This document shows, in pieces, positions 1 through 9,666 of a stretch of 45,810 nt of DNA. How positions within the stretch are numbered: position 1 is the stretch's first letter; each line of letters begins with the position of its first letter. The translations under genes were made by a program, and so were the position numbers. The stretch comes from Prevotellaceae bacterium. GTDB lineage: Bacteria > Bacteroidota > Bacteroidia > Bacteroidales > UBA932. The stretch covers positions 1 to 45,810 of the forward strand of contig JAISYZ010000023.1 of the NCBI GenBank assembly GCA_031269545.1. The letters run 5' to 3'. The notes beneath the pieces are model-generated. The model was not told where the DNA came from. It made no database searches and saw only the letters and a program-made list of their open reading frames with translations.

Positions 1-28
1 ACATTTTGTCCCTAACGGGACATTTTTA
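1..28. repeat. short palindromic repeat, copy A
   Basis: Arms TGTCCC (7-12) and GGGACA (17-22) surround a 4-base loop, within an A/T-rich flank. The same element occurs in inverted orientation at 13951-13970, with one loop change and one arm change. It is probably a REP-like dispersed intergenic element. It lies at the window edge, so the upstream context is unknown. Confidence 0.6.
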
Positions 29-81
29 TTTACAATTATTTTGTTTGGTTTAATGATTTTGCAAGAATATTTTCAAAATAT

Positions 82-120
82 TTGCAGGGTTTTGAACCGG
101 ATATTGTTAAAACCCTGCAA
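82..120. repeat. 39-base hairpin repeat, copy A
   Basis: A perfect 12-base inverted repeat (TTGCAGGGTTTT at 82-93, AAAACCCTGCAA at 109-120) with a 15-base loop. A 39-base relative at 13866-13904 matches at 32 of 39 positions with no gaps. It lacks a T-run directly after the stem on either strand, so a dispersed repeat is favoured over a terminator. Confidence 0.65.
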
Positions 121-172
121 TTTTTTTATCTAATTTCAACTAATAATTGATTGTTAATAAATATTTTATGTT

Positions 173-203
173 CTTTTTAAGGATAGACTAAATAATTTAT
201 ATC
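173..203 (+). repeat. CTTTTTAAGGAT intergenic module, copy A
   Basis: This 31-base stretch begins CTTTTTAAGGATAGACTA and matches 14020-14050 at 26 of 31 positions. In both places it lies downstream of the 39-base hairpin repeat, so the two probably form one composite element. No coding sequence was seen between 1 and 243. Confidence 0.5.
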
Positions 204-243
204 CTTTTTAAGGAACAACGAATTAACATAGATTTACGATATT

Positions 244-271
244 AAAAAGGCGCGACAAAAGCCGCGCCTTT
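244..271 (-). terminator. Rho-independent terminator of the thrS-infC-rpmI-rplT operon
   Basis: A perfect 9-base stem (246-254 with 263-271) of high GC content with an 8-base loop. On the minus strand a T-run follows it. It lies 24 bases beyond the rplT stop, as expected for the end of this operon. Confidence 0.85.
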
Positions 272-294
272 CAGTTGAATTCATTAAAATTTGA

Positions 295-639
295 TTATTT
301 CACTGCGTTTACAACAGCCTCAAACGCTTTGGGATGATTCATTGCCAAATCGGCTAAAACCTTACGGTTTAATTCGATGTTTTTGGCTGCGACTTTTCCC
401 ATAAATTCCGAATAGGTCAAACCATATTGACGTACTGCGGCATTTATACGTTGAATCCATAATCCTCGAAATGTTCTCTTTTTTGCTTTTCTGTCGCGAT
501 AAGCATAAGTTAAACCTTTTTCGTAGGTGTTTTTTGCTACTGTCCAAACATTTGCTCGCGCTAAGAAATTACCTTTGGTTAATTTCAATATTTTTTTTCT
601 TCGAGCTCTTGATGCTACTGCATTTACTGATCTTGGCAT
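295..639 (-). CDS. rplT: 50S ribosomal protein L20 (bL20)
   Basis: Large-subunit ribosomal protein that binds 23S rRNA and is needed early in 50S assembly. The product is 114 residues, the usual length. It starts [16 protein letters not shown], the basic N-terminal tail of the family. The conserved stretch with [16 protein letters not shown] at residues ~46-61 and [15 protein letters not shown] behind it is typical of L20. It is the last gene of the thrS-infC-rpmI-rplT operon, 109 bases after rpmI, and is followed by a strong terminator. In other bacteria L20 represses this operon through its own mRNA. I saw no obvious mimic structure here, so such regulation is not claimed. The identification is secure. 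Confidence 0.97.
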   Translation of the reverse strand: MPRSVNAVASRARRKKILKLTKGNFLARANVWTVAKNTYEKGLTYAYRDRKAKKRTFRGLWIQRINAAVRQYGLTYSEFMGKVAAKNIELNRKVLADLAMNHPKAFEAVVNAVK

Positions 640-748
640 AATTTTAAAATTTTTTGAATGTCGGTGTTCTTTATTCGAATCTTTTCATTACCGTTCATTC
701 GGGTTAAACAAATAATTTAATTTTTAAAAGATTTTGCTTCAACAAGTT

Positions 749-943
749 TTATTCAACTAAAAGTAATTTCATACGTTTTTCATCCGACGAATTTACAAGA
801 GCCGAATACGTCAAATTACGTTTACGTTTGTTCGTTTTTTTAGTTAAAATATGACTTTTGTAAGCGTGTTTTCTTTTAATTTTTCCTGTTCCGGTAACAT
901 CAAATCTTTTTTTTGCGCCGGAATTAGTCTTCATTTTTGGCAT
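749..943 (-). CDS. rpmI: 50S ribosomal protein L35 (bL35)
   Basis: Small basic 50S protein of 64 residues, the normal family size. It starts with the family signature [14 protein letters not shown] and has the expected basic centre ([15 protein letters not shown]). It is the third gene of the thrS-infC-rpmI-rplT operon, 32 bases downstream of infC and followed by rplT. No Shine-Dalgarno sequence is visible, as usual in Bacteroidota. Confidence 0.96.
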   Translation of the reverse strand: MPKMKTNSGAKKRFDVTGTGKIKRKHAYKSHILTKKTNKRKRNLTYSALVNSSDEKRMKLLLVE

Positions 944-975
944 TTTATTAATATTTTATCGTTATTAAAAATTCA

Positions 976-1605
976 TTAATTTTTCTTTTTGGGCTTAGGA
1001 TTTACAAAAATAGTCATCCGTTTTCCTTCGAGTTTGGGCATTTGTTCTATTTTGCCGTATTCTTCCAGATCGTTTGCAAAACGCAACAATAATATTTCGC
1101 CCTGTTTTGTAAATAATATCGAGCGTCCTTTGAAAAACACGTATGCTTTTACTTTTGCACCTTCTTCCAAAAAACTTTTCGCATGTTTCAATTTAAATTG
1201 ATAATCATGTTCATCTGTATTTGGTCCGAAGCGAACTTCTTTTATTATTACCTTTGTTGCCTTTGCTTTTAATTCTTTTTCTTTCTTTTTCCGTTGATAT
1301 AAAAATTTTTGATAATCTTCAATTCTGCAAACAGGAGGCTGAGCGTCCGGCGATATTTCAATCACATCCAAATTCATTTGTCGAGCAAGTTTAATGGCTT
1401 CAAAAAGCGTATAAATTCCGGGTGATTCGATATTATCACCCACAAGTCGCACTTTTGCCGATGTTATTTCTTCGTTAATGCGATTTTCTTCATCTTTTCC
1501 TTTGTTATTTTGAATCTGGGCGTTTTTATTTGTTTTTCTCACAAAACCCGGATTCGGCCTAAAGGGTTTTTTTTGAAAAGGCGTTGCTATTGTTTTGTCC
1601 TCCAA
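976..1605 (-). CDS. infC: translation initiation factor IF-3, non-ATG start
   Basis: IF-3 binds the 30S subunit, prevents early 50S joining and rejects wrong start codons. The N-domain begins near [17 protein letters not shown] and the C-domain carries the conserved [23 protein letters not shown] stretch and [10 protein letters not shown]. The frame has no ATG before a Met well inside the conserved N-domain, and an in-frame TAA lies at 1609-1611. Translation must therefore begin at a non-ATG codon. The coordinates given use TTG at 1605. An alternative is ATA at 1590-1588, which sits 8 bases after GGAGG (1603-1599), a strong SD-like sequence that is rare in this phylum. infC uses rare start codons (AUU in E. 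coli) for autoregulation, so ATA is plausible. Identity is certain; the start is not. Confidence 0.93.
   Translation of the reverse strand: MEDKTIATPFQKKPFRPNPGFVRKTNKNAQIQNNKGKDEENRINEEITSAKVRLVGDNIESPGIYTLFEAIKLARQMNLDVIEISPDAQPPVCRIEDYQKFLYQRKKKEKELKAKATKVIIKEVRFGPNTDEHDYQFKLKHAKSFLEEGAKVKAYVFFKGRSILFTKQGEILLLRFANDLEEYGKIEQMPKLEGKRMTIFVNPKPKKKN
1588..1605 (-). promoter_or_regulatory. SD-like GGAGG and possible AUA start of infC
   Basis: On the minus strand GGAGG occupies 1603-1599, followed by 8 bases and then ATA at 1590-1588, in frame with IF-3. The only other plausible initiator is TTG at 1605, but the SD-like sequence would then fall inside codons 2 and 3. This arrangement favours ATA as the real start, by analogy with the IF-3-discriminated AUU start of E. 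coli infC. The assignment is inference from sequence spacing. Confidence 0.5.
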
Positions 1606-1647
1606 AGTTTAGTTTATACTTTATTTTAATATAATTTTGCAAAATTT

Positions 1648-3585
1648 TTAATTTTTCAACGTTTCTTCTATTTCAACTTTAACAGTTTCTATAAATTTTT
1701 CTATTGTCATCTTCCCTTTATCTCCTTCGCCTTGCCGTCGAACCGACACTGAATTTTCGCTTGCTTCTTTCTCTCCAACCACCAGCAGGTAAGGGATTCG
1801 TTTCAATTCGTTTTCTCTTATTTTTTTTCCTATTGTTTCATTTCTGTCATCAATGAACCCGCGAATATCGGAATTATTTATGACTTTTAAAACTTTTTGA
1901 GCAAAATCATTATATTTTTCACTTACAGGCATAATCACAAATTGTTCGGGCGTCAGCCACAATGGGAATTTTCCGCTCGTATGTTCGATTAAAACGGCGA
2001 CAAAACGTTCCATCGAGCCAAAAGGCGCACGATGAATCATTACCGGACGATGTTTTGCATTGTCGGCTCCTGTATATTCAAGTTCAAAACGTTCGGGAAG
2101 GTTGTAATCAACCTGTATCGTTCCCAATTGCCATTTTCTGCCTATTGCATCACGAACCATAAAATCAAGTTTAGGTCCGTAAAAAGCGGCTTCGCCTATT
2201 TCTGTGGTTGTCGGTAAACCTTTTTCGGCAGCCGATTCGGCTATTGCACGTTCTGCTTTTTCCCAATTTTCGTCGCTTCCTATATATTTTTCTTTGTTGT
2301 TTGGATCACGAAGCGATATTTGGGCTTCATAATTATTGAATTTTAATATTTTAAATATATAAAGAACAATATCTATCACCTTGCAAAATTCTTCTTTCAA
2401 TTGATCGGGACGACAAAATATGTGAGCATCGTCTTGAGTGAATCCGCGCACACGGGTAAGACCGTGCAGTTCGCCGCTTTGCTCATATCGGTAAACTGTT
2501 CCAAATTCAGCCAGACGAACAGGCAAATCTTTGTATGAACGCGGCTTGCTTTTATAAATTTCGCAATGATGCGGACAATTCATCGGTTTCAGCAGAAATT
2601 CTTCGCCTTCCTGCGGTGTATGTATCGGTTGAAACGAATCTTTGCCGTATTTTGCATAATGTCCGGATGTTATATATAATTCTTTCTGACCGATATGAGG
2701 AGTTATTACAGGCGAATATCCGTAATCTTTCTGTACTTTTCGTAAAAAAGTTTCGAGTTTTTCGCGCAATGCCGCTCCTTTCGGCAGCCAAAGCGGAAGC
2801 CCCTGCCCTACTCTTTGCGAAAATGTAAACAGTTCCAGTTCCTTACCTATTTTTCTATGATCGCGTTTCTTTGCTTCTTCGAGCATTTGCAAGTATTCGT
2901 CCAACATTTTTTTCTGTGGAAAAGTAATTCCGTAAATGCGTGTAAGCATTTTGTTATTTTCATTTCCACGCCAGTAAGCGCCTGCAATTGCCGTAAGTTT
3001 AACCGCTTTTATCATGCTTGTATCGGGCAAATGAGGTCCGCGACAAAGATCGGTAAATGTACCATTTTCATAAAATGTTATCGTGCCATCTTCAAGGTCG
3101 TTTATAAGTTCGACTTTATATTGATCGCCTTTTGCCATATACGTTTTGAGAGCCTCGTCCTTACTTACCGAACGACATACAAAATGTTCTTTTGTTCGTG
3201 CAAATTCAAGCATTTTTTCTTCAACAGCAGATAAATCAGCTTCAACAAGATTCGTTTCGCCAAGATCGACATCATAATAAAATCCGTTTTCGATACTCGG
3301 TCCTATTCCAAATTTCACATGAGGATAAATGGCTTGCAATGCTTCTGCCATAAGATGCGAAGATGAATGCCAAAATGTGCGTTTTCCTTCTTCATCATCA
3401 AATTTATGAAGTTTTATTCGTGCATCTGCATTTATTGGACGAACTAAATCCCATACTTCTCCGTTTACAGAAACGGAAAGCGCTTCCGCAGCAAGGCGCG
3501 GACTGATACTTTGGGATATTCCCAAACCTGTTATACCTTCTTGATATTCACGTATGCTATTATCGGGAAATGTAATCTTTATCAT
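1648..3585 (-). CDS. thrS: threonyl-tRNA synthetase
   Basis: Charges tRNA-Thr in the cytoplasm and edits misacylated Ser. The product is 645 residues from the chosen start, normal for the family. In order it has an N-terminal TGS domain ([14 protein letters not shown]...), the editing domain with [11 protein letters not shown] near residue 75, and the class II catalytic core. Core motifs seen are [11 protein letters not shown], the [14 protein letters not shown] stretch and [11 protein letters not shown], followed by the anticodon-binding domain. An upstream in-frame start at 3621 is rejected because a TAnnTTTG promoter box (3618-3611) overlaps those codons; ATG at 3585 begins the TGS domain directly. 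It is the first gene of the operon with infC, rpmI and rplT. Confidence 0.97.
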   Translation of the reverse strand: MIKITFPDNSIREYQEGITGLGISQSISPRLAAEALSVSVNGEVWDLVRPINADARIKLHKFDDEEGKRTFWHSSSHLMAEALQAIYPHVKFGIGPSIENGFYYDVDLGETNLVEADLSAVEEKMLEFARTKEHFVCRSVSKDEALKTYMAKGDQYKVELINDLEDGTITFYENGTFTDLCRGPHLPDTSMIKAVKLTAIAGAYWRGNENNKMLTRIYGITFPQKKMLDEYLQMLEEAKKRDHRKIGKELELFTFSQRVGQGLPLWLPKGAALREKLETFLRKVQKDYGYSPVITPHIGQKELYITSGHYAKYGKDSFQPIHTPQEGEEFLLKPMNCPHHCEIYKSKPRSYKDLPVRLAEFGTVYRYEQSGELHGLTRVRGFTQDDAHIFCRPDQLKEEFCKVIDIVLYIFKILKFNNYEAQISLRDPNNKEKYIGSDENWEKAERAIAESAAEKGLPTTTEIGEAAFYGPKLDFMVRDAIGRKWQLGTIQVDYNLPERFELEYTGADNAKHRPVMIHRAPFGSMERFVAVLIEHTSGKFPLWLTPEQFVIMPVSEKYNDFAQKVLKVINNSDIRGFIDDRNETIGKKIRENELKRIPYLLVVGEKEASENSVSVRRQGEGDKGKMTIEKFIETVKVEIEETLKN

Positions 3586-3610
3586 TATAATTTTCTCATT
3601 AAAAAGCAGG

Positions 3611-3618
3611 CAAAGGTA
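3611..3618 (-). promoter_or_regulatory. minus-7 box TACCTTTG of the thrS operon
   Basis: Exact match to the Bacteroidota TAnnTTTG element on the minus strand, 26 bases upstream of the thrS ATG. No clean minus-33 TTTG was found, only a TTTC at about the right distance. The box settles the thrS start in favour of 3585. Confidence 0.65.
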
Positions 3619-3845
3619 CAAATAAAATTTATATTGGAAACTCTTGGATAAAAATTATTTTTTATTGATTAAAAAATATCACATCTGTATGTATTAAAAA
3701 TAACCGACAATGAGCGAGGTTAAATCATTTGTATTTGGGTAATTCTTTTTTTGAGGCGTTTGGTATAAATTAACAATAATCAGCGAATTATACAAACTTT
3801 TCCTCATAAACTTTCAACCAATTTCTTGGTTTTTAATTGATTAAA

Positions 3846-4409
3846 CTATTTTATAACGAAGTATTGTTTTAAAAACACCATCATTTTTTCAGGAATATGA
3901 TTTTCGCCTGTCAGAATGATTTTTGACTGTTCGTAAATCGGTTCTCTAATTGCTAAAAGTTGTTTTATATGTTGATACAGTTCGTCTCCACGCTTGCCCT
4001 GCAACAGCGGACGTTCGGGATTCGACAGCAAAATATTTTCGTATAATTCATCAACAGTGCATTTCAAATAAATGCTTGTTCCGTGTGCGTTCATAAATTC
4101 AATATTATTGCTGTAGCAAGGAGTGCCGCCGCCTGTTGCAAGTACAAAACTGCTATTGTTAGCAGTTATTTCGTAAATGGCGTTTTGTTCGTATTCGCGA
4201 AATTTTTTTTCGCCTTCTTCTGCAAAAATTTCTGTTATCGAACGGTTATATTTTTTTTCGATATATTCATCCAAATCAAAAAAAGCGACATTCAAAAGTT
4301 CAGCCAAAGGTTTTCCGTAAGCGGTTTTTCCGCTTCCCATGAAACCTGTCAGGAATATTTTTATATTTTCGTTCACAAAATAATTAGAAATTTTATAAAT
4401 AGAAATCAC
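3846..4409 (-). CDS. aroK: shikimate kinase
   Basis: Phosphorylates shikimate at O3 with ATP, the fifth step of the chorismate pathway. Visible motifs are the Walker A loop GFMGSGKT, the DLDEYIE shikimate-binding Asp motif, the FREYEQ Arg, the GGGTP loop and the lid Arg in NPERPLL. The start drawn is GTG at 4409, whose GTGA overlaps the TGA stop of the upstream topoisomerase gene (4-base overlap), suggesting translational coupling. A second GTG at 4376 would begin VNENIKIFLTGF and fits the usual family N-terminus better, giving 176 residues. Either start leaves the catalytic domain complete. The gene is minus strand and followed by about 220 bases without a gene. Confidence 0.93.
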   Translation of the reverse strand: MISIYKISNYFVNENIKIFLTGFMGSGKTAYGKPLAELLNVAFFDLDEYIEKKYNRSITEIFAEEGEKKFREYEQNAIYEITANNSSFVLATGGGTPCYSNNIEFMNAHGTSIYLKCTVDELYENILLSNPERPLLQGKRGDELYQHIKQLLAIREPIYEQSKIILTGENHIPEKMMVFLKQYFVIK

Positions 4410-7054
4410 AGCAATGACATTTGTACTGCTTTGCTGTCGTCAATTTCGGTTTTATCGTTTACAGGTTCATCCGATTTCGGATTTTTTTCGACAGGAGCAA
4501 CGAATTTAACAGTGTCAACATCAAATGCTGAAACGCGCTTGCCTTTTGCACGAAAACTTTTCACTCCGATAAACTGCTCGACATCAATAAATTCGGCTGT
4601 GCGTTTTGCATGTTTTCCTTTGAACGTTAATTCAATTTGAGGATATTCATCCTGCGAAATTTCTACTAAATACGATTGCTGATTTTCGTCGATAAAGCGT
4701 TGCGGAGCGTTTGATATTTCAAATTTGAAGCGTTTAACATAAAAATATTTTTGCTCGCTGTCGAAATATGTCGTCGAAAAAACGGTATCGGGATTATATT
4801 TTTCGATAGATAAAATATCGTCGTCGTAGCGATTGCTCAAATCAAAATTGGTTGTAAAATATACTCCCTGTTTTGTTACAACAAGGATTTTGTCATCTCC
4901 TGCAAATTCGCCTATCAAAGATCCTCTTCCTTCTGCGTTCAGGCGATTTATTGAGTCATCAAACCATATTTGGCGTCCGCTCAATGTCGATTCGCCTTTT
5001 TCTTTCAAAACGATTTTGTGAATTGCATATTTTGTAAATATATTTCCGATTGACTGGCGTCCTTTGATTGCAAGCGTGCTGAAATCGAGTTCTGTAATAA
5101 GATTTTTCAATCGTGGACGAGGTTTAAAGTATATTTTCAATATTTCGGCTTCGCCGTTGGCATTTGCGCTGAAATATAAAATTTGTGAATTTGCGGTTCC
5201 TTTTGTAATATCGTATTCGCGGTCGCGCGTTATTGATGTAACGGCAAAACGTTTCATCATTATCGCTCCGTTTTTTCCATCGCGATAAACGGCATTGTAT
5301 ATTGTTCGGTCGTCGTTGCGCTTGAAAATTCCAACGTGTATAATATCTTTTCCGACAAAGGTTTTTTCTGCGACTTTTGTAATAATATATTTTCCGTTTT
5401 TAAGAAAAACTATAATATCATCAACATCCGAACATTCGCAAAGATATGCATCTTTTTTCAATCCTGTTCCAACAAAACCTTCGGTGCGATTGACATACAG
5501 TTTTTCGTTTGCAACAACAACCTGCGATGCTTCAATTACATCAAAGTTGATAATTTCTGTTTTGCGTTCGCGTTCTTTTCCGTATTTCTTTTTTATTTGG
5601 CGAAAATATGTAATTGCATAATCAATCAGGTTATCAAGATTGTTTTGTACTTCATCAATTTCAATTTCAACATTTTTGATATGTTCGTCAGCCTTTTTTA
5701 TGTCGAACTTTGATATTCGGCGAACAGGTTTGTCGGTAAGTTTAAGAACGTCTTCGCGAGTAATTTCGCGTTTCAATTTTTCTTGATACGGTTGAAATGC
5801 CAATTCGATTGCATCGAGCTGATCTTCCCATGTTTTTGTATCTTTTTCGAGTTCGCGATAAATGCGTTGTTCAAAAAATATTTTTTCCAATGATGAATAA
5901 TGCCAGTCTTCGAGCAGTTCGTTCATGCGAATTTCAAGTTCAAGTTTCAGCAGATTTCTTGTCGAATCGGTGCAGCGTTTCAGAATTTCGGTAACTCGCA
6001 GAAACATTGGCATTTTATCAACAATCACGCACGAATTTGGCGATATTGATATTTCGCAATCGGTGAATGCATAAAGCGCATCAATAGTTTTGTCGGGAGA
6101 TGTATCGTTGGCGAGATGAATAACAATTTCGACATTTTTAGATGTGTTGTCGTCAACTTTTTTTATTTTTATGCGTCCCTTTTCGTTGGCTTTAAGTATT
6201 GATTCTATTATGCCCGAAGTTGTTTTTCCGAAAGGAATATTTGTAATAACAAGAGTTTTGAAATCTTCGCCTTTCACTATTCGTGCGCGTACTTTTACCG
6301 CTCCTCCGCGCAAACCATCGTTATATCTCGAACAATCAATATATCCGCTTGTAGGGAAATCGGGATACAATTCAAAATCTTTACCTTGCAAATATGCAAT
6401 CGAAGCATCTATAAGTTCATTGAAATTGTGAGGCATGATTTTCGAAGCAAGTCCTACGGCAATTCCATCAACGCCCTGCGACAACAGCAGCGGGAATTTC
6501 ATTGGTAAAGTTACAGGTTCGCTGTTGCGTCCATCGTATGATGGCATCCATTTTGTAATTTTGTTGTTGAATGCAACATCGTGAGCAAATTTCGACAGTC
6601 GCGCTTCGATATAGCGAGGCGCTGCCGCATTGTCGCCTGTTAAGATATTTCCCCAGTTTCCCTGTGTTTCAATCATCAATTCTTTTTGTCCAAGCTGTAC
6701 CAGCGCATCGCCGATAGATGCATCTCCATGAGGATGATATTGCATTGTAGAACCTATGATATTTGCAACTTTATTGAAGCGTCCGTCATCCATATTTTTC
6801 ATTGCGTGCAATATTCGGCGCTGTACGGGTTTCAGTCCATCGTCAATATGAGGCACGGCGCGTTCCAGTATTACATACGAAGCGTAATCAAGAAACCAGT
6901 CTTTATACATTCCCGAAAGAAGATGTTTTTTTGTATCATCGGTTTCGGTAAATTTTGTAAATCGTCCGGTTGAAACATCATCTGTTGTACTGTCTGCTTC
7001 TTCGGTTATTTCTGTTTCGTCTATTGTTTCTTCTAATTCAAAATCATCTGTCAT
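4406..7054 (-). CDS. parC: topoisomerase IV subunit A (ParC-type)
   Basis: Breakage-reunion subunit of a type IIA topoisomerase that decatenates chromosomes. The product is 882 residues, typical of the Bacteroidota ParC-type protein. After an acidic N-terminal extension of about 45 residues comes the winged-helix domain with the quinolone-region motif YHPHGDASIGD (residues 106-116) and the catalytic Tyr148 in AAAPRYIEARLS. A coiled-coil region around residues 400-490 and a beta-pinwheel C-domain follow. The C-domain lacks an obvious GyrA box, supporting ParC over GyrA. The usual QRDR Ser is Ala112 here, with Ser at the next position. It overlaps aroK downstream; the partner subunit lies 326 bases upstream, separated by a methyltransferase remnant. 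Confidence 0.9.
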   Translation of the reverse strand: MTDDFELEETIDETEITEEADSTTDDVSTGRFTKFTETDDTKKHLLSGMYKDWFLDYASYVILERAVPHIDDGLKPVQRRILHAMKNMDDGRFNKVANIIGSTMQYHPHGDASIGDALVQLGQKELMIETQGNWGNILTGDNAAAPRYIEARLSKFAHDVAFNNKITKWMPSYDGRNSEPVTLPMKFPLLLSQGVDGIAVGLASKIMPHNFNELIDASIAYLQGKDFELYPDFPTSGYIDCSRYNDGLRGGAVKVRARIVKGEDFKTLVITNIPFGKTTSGIIESILKANEKGRIKIKKVDDNTSKNVEIVIHLANDTSPDKTIDALYAFTDCEISISPNSCVIVDKMPMFLRVTEILKRCTDSTRNLLKLELEIRMNELLEDWHYSSLEKIFFEQRIYRELEKDTKTWEDQLDAIELAFQPYQEKLKREITREDVLKLTDKPVRRISKFDIKKADEHIKNVEIEIDEVQNNLDNLIDYAITYFRQIKKKYGKERERKTEIINFDVIEASQVVVANEKLYVNRTEGFVGTGLKKDAYLCECSDVDDIIVFLKNGKYIITKVAEKTFVGKDIIHVGIFKRNDDRTIYNAVYRDGKNGAIMMKRFAVTSITRDREYDITKGTANSQILYFSANANGEAEILKIYFKPRPRLKNLITELDFSTLAIKGRQSIGNIFTKYAIHKIVLKEKGESTLSGRQIWFDDSINRLNAEGRGSLIGEFAGDDKILVVTKQGVYFTTNFDLSNRYDDDILSIEKYNPDTVFSTTYFDSEQKYFYVKRFKFEISNAPQRFIDENQQSYLVEISQDEYPQIELTFKGKHAKRTAEFIDVEQFIGVKSFRAKGKRVSAFDVDTVKFVAPVEKNPKSDEPVNDKTEIDDSKAVQMSLL

Positions 7055-7153
7055 ATAAATTGTTCTGTTATAAAATTGTTTATTAATCGTTCATGTTTAT
7101 TATATATTTTACAAATTATGTCAAAATTCTATTTGTGATTTATTTGTATATGC

Positions 7154-7366
7154 TTAACGTTCTGCTTTGTTCACAACATCAACAGTATTTGGATAATTTT
7201 CTCTTTTGCCGTCAATAATTTCCTTTACTGCAACAATTTTCAAACGCATTATCGGGTTTCCTGTAAAAGGATTCATATATGTTCATCTTCAATATATTAC
7301 TGTAATACTTCGATGTTATCGCCATAATATAATTTGTTTTCGTATTTTATTTTTCTGTTTTTTATA
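7154..7366 (-). pseudogene. remnant of a site-specific DNA methyltransferase
   Basis: Reading the minus strand from 7366, one frame gives RKIKYENKLYYGDNIEVLQ, then a TAA stop, then YIEDEHI. This closely resembles the N-terminus of Bacteroidota DNA (adenine) methyltransferases, which begin with NKLYYGDNLEVL and continue toward the DPPF motif. About ten codons later, in another frame, 40 residues run from MNPFTGNPIMRLKIVAVK to VDVVNKAER at the stop 7156-7154; this may be the C-terminal tail of the same gene. The catalytic and SAM-binding centre is gone and no normal start codon is present. I read it as an internal-deletion remnant. The N-terminal match is fairly strong; the C-terminal assignment is weaker. 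Confidence 0.5.
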
Positions 7367-7380
7367 TTCTAATTAATTTT

Positions 7381-9246
7381 CTAACTCTCATAGCGCAATC
7401 TGTTTACAATGAAATCTTTTCGTTCGGGAGTATTTTCGCCCATATAAAATTCCAAAAGGTCGCGTATCGAATCGTTTTTGCTTAAATGCACTCTGTCAAT
7501 ACGTATTTTTTCGCCTATAAATTCTTCAAATTCTTCGGGCGAAATTTCACCAAGTCCTTTGAAACGTGTAATTTCCGCTTTTTCGCCAAGAGCGTTTATC
7601 GCTTTCTGACGTTCATATTCGTTGTAGCAATAATAAGTTACATCTCCTTTTTTCGATTTTGCATTGCCTGATGTTCTCGTTCCTATTTTGCGTACTCTGA
7701 AAAGTGGCGTCTGCAAAATATATAAATGTCCCAAATGAATTACATCAGGGAAAAACTGTAAAAAGAATGTCAGCAGCAACAATCGAATATGCATTCCGTC
7801 AACATCGGCATCGGTTGCAATCACAATTTTGTTATAGCGCAGATTATCAATGCTTTCTTCGATATTGAGCGCAGCCTGCAAAAGGTTAAATTCTTCGTTT
7901 TCGTAAACTACGCGTTTTGTTTTTCCATAAGTATTCAAAGGTTTTCCGCGAAGACTGAAAACGGCTTGCGTGCTTACATTTCTCGATTTTGTTATCGAAC
8001 CGCTTGCCGAGTCGCCTTCTGTTATAAAAAGTGTAGAATTTTCGGCAAGAACATGTTTATCACTGTAATGCACTCGACAGTCGCGAAGTTTTTTATTATG
8101 AAGACTTGCTTTTTTGGCGCGTTCGCGAGCAATTTTTTGAATACCCGATATTGTTTTGCGTTCTTTTTCCGATTCTTGAATTTTTTTCAGGATTATTTCG
8201 GATGTTGTCTTGTTTTTGTGAAGATATTTATCCAGTTCTTCCGAAAGAAAATCAATTACAAATGTACGGATTGATTTGCCATTTGGCGACATGTCTTTTG
8301 AACCGAGTTTTGTTTTTGTTTGCGATTCGAAAACGGGTTCGACTACTCTTATGCTTATCGCCGCATACATCGACATGCAAATATCTTTTGTATCAAAATC
8401 TTTTTTATAAAAATCGCGTACTGTCTTTCCTATTGCTTCACGAAATGCGCTCAAATGAGTTCCGCCTTGCGTTGTATGCTGTCCGTTGACAAATGAATAA
8501 CACGTGTCGCCATAACCCGAACCATGTGTGATTACAACTTCAATATCATCACCTTTCAGATATATGGGCGAATACAATGGTTCTTCGCTCATGTTTTCGT
8601 TAAGCAAATCAAGAAGTCCGTATTTCGAAACATAATTTACGCCATTGAAGGTAATTATCAGTCCTATATTAAGATAGGTGTAATTTTTCACCATAGTTTC
8701 GATAAAATTTTTGTTTATGGTGTAATTACCGAAAATGCTTTTGTCGGCAACAAAAATTGTGTTTGTTCCGTTTCCTGCGTCTGTATCTTTCGTCAGGTCA
8801 TCAATCAGGTTTCCACATTCAAAAACAACCGAGCGCGATTTATTTTCGCGTATAGATTCTACACAAAACATTGACGATAAGGCATTTACCGCTTTTATTC
8901 CGACTCCATTTAATCCTACGGACTTTTTAAATACTTCGGAATCAAATTTTGCTCCGGTGTTCATTTTTGATGTGGCATCAACAAGAGCGCTAAGCGGAAT
9001 TCCGCGTCCGTAATCGCGAACGCAAATTTCGTCTTCGTTTATTGTAATTTCAATCCGCTTACCGTAACCCATTGTATATTCGTCAATTGAGTTGTCGATA
9101 ACTTCTTTTAATAATACATAGATTCCATCGTCGGGCGAAGCTCCATTTCCGAGTTTGCCAATATACATTCCTGGACGGCGGCGTATATGCTCTTTCCAAT
9201 CGAGGGTTATAATATCATCTTTAATGTATTCTTTTATTTCGCTCAT
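7381..9246 (-). CDS. parE: topoisomerase IV subunit B (ParE-type)
   Basis: ATPase subunit of topoisomerase IV, partner of the ParC-type protein downstream. The product is 621 residues, the size of Bacteroidota ParE-type proteins. The GHKL ATP-binding site includes EVIDNSIDE, the DYGRGIP loop and [14 protein letters not shown]. The transducer domain carries QGGTHLSAF. The TOPRIM domain contains EGDSASGS with the catalytic Glu410 and the metal motif [10 protein letters not shown], followed by the C-terminal [12 protein letters not shown] segment. A promoter box lies about 150 bases upstream. The gene is complete; its stop is followed at once by the methyltransferase remnant. Confidence 0.92.
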   Translation of the reverse strand: MSEIKEYIKDDIITLDWKEHIRRRPGMYIGKLGNGASPDDGIYVLLKEVIDNSIDEYTMGYGKRIEITINEDEICVRDYGRGIPLSALVDATSKMNTGAKFDSEVFKKSVGLNGVGIKAVNALSSMFCVESIRENKSRSVVFECGNLIDDLTKDTDAGNGTNTIFVADKSIFGNYTINKNFIETMVKNYTYLNIGLIITFNGVNYVSKYGLLDLLNENMSEEPLYSPIYLKGDDIEVVITHGSGYGDTCYSFVNGQHTTQGGTHLSAFREAIGKTVRDFYKKDFDTKDICMSMYAAISIRVVEPVFESQTKTKLGSKDMSPNGKSIRTFVIDFLSEELDKYLHKNKTTSEIILKKIQESEKERKTISGIQKIARERAKKASLHNKKLRDCRVHYSDKHVLAENSTLFITEGDSASGSITKSRNVSTQAVFSLRGKPLNTYGKTKRVVYENEEFNLLQAALNIEESIDNLRYNKIVIATDADVDGMHIRLLLLTFFLQFFPDVIHLGHLYILQTPLFRVRKIGTRTSGNAKSKKGDVTYYCYNEYERQKAINALGEKAEITRFKGLGEISPEEFEEFIGEKIRIDRVHLSKNDSIRDLLEFYMGENTPERKDFIVNRLRYES

Positions 9247-9394
9247 ATTTTTTATGTTCTCTGTTAATCGTTGTAATTATCACAAACCGTTAATTATCAT
9301 ATATTTTAAAAATCAGATAAATAAATACAATTTTTGTTCATTGTTAATTATTTATTTCATTGTAGTTTAGCCTTGCCGCAATAAATAAATTGCG

Positions 9395-9402
9395 CAAAAG
9401 TA
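9395..9402 (-). promoter_or_regulatory. minus-7 box TACTTTTG upstream of parE
   Basis: Exact TAnnTTTG match on the minus strand, about 150 bases before the parE ATG, implying a long A/T-rich 5' leader. No clean minus-33 element was found at the expected distance. The same octamer precedes the SRP RNA gene. Confidence 0.5.
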
Positions 9403-9666
9403 CAAATTTTGAAATTAATGTTATTATAAATTTATCAACAATCAAGTGATGCCTAATTTTTAAATACATGATAAAAAGATTTTTAATCTTTTAAAAATAT
9501 GCAGCGAAACGAACAGTTTTTGTAATTCGCAATAAATTAATTTTGCTGTGATAATTATTTTTAAAAAAACGAAATTATACCAAAACGGCAACAAAACAAC
9601 CCGAAAAATCAATTTATTTTATTGATAATCAATTTATACAAATTGCATTTTGATAACAGTTTGGTA
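9403..9666. other. gene-free A/T-rich spacer
   Basis: Together with the parE leader this is 420 bases without a gene (9247-9666). It has a loose inverted repeat, ATACCAAA at 9577-9584 and TTTGGTAT at 9660-9667, the latter touching the stop of the radical SAM reading frame. A small palindrome ATTGATAATCAAT lies inside. No clear terminator was seen. Confidence 0.4.

Noticed and set aside
106..120. Insertion-sequence terminal inverted repeat
   Set aside because: No transposase gene or target-site duplication is visible in the window; the hairpin is short and self-contained.
244..271. Member of the dispersed hairpin repeat family
   Set aside because: Its sequence is unrelated to the other hairpins and it sits correctly as the terminator of the rplT operon.
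4083..4640. 185-residue plus-strand reading frame
   Set aside because: Antisense to the aroK and parC coding regions; low-complexity, Phe-rich composition typical of the reverse strand of A/T-rich genes.
4406..7054. DNA gyrase subunit A rather than topoisomerase IV
   Set aside because: No clear GyrA box in the C-domain and the pairing with a 621-residue ParE-type partner favour topoisomerase IV.
7789..8489. Overlapping plus-strand frames of 161 and 127 residues
   Set aside because: Antisense shadows of the intact topoisomerase IV subunit B gene.
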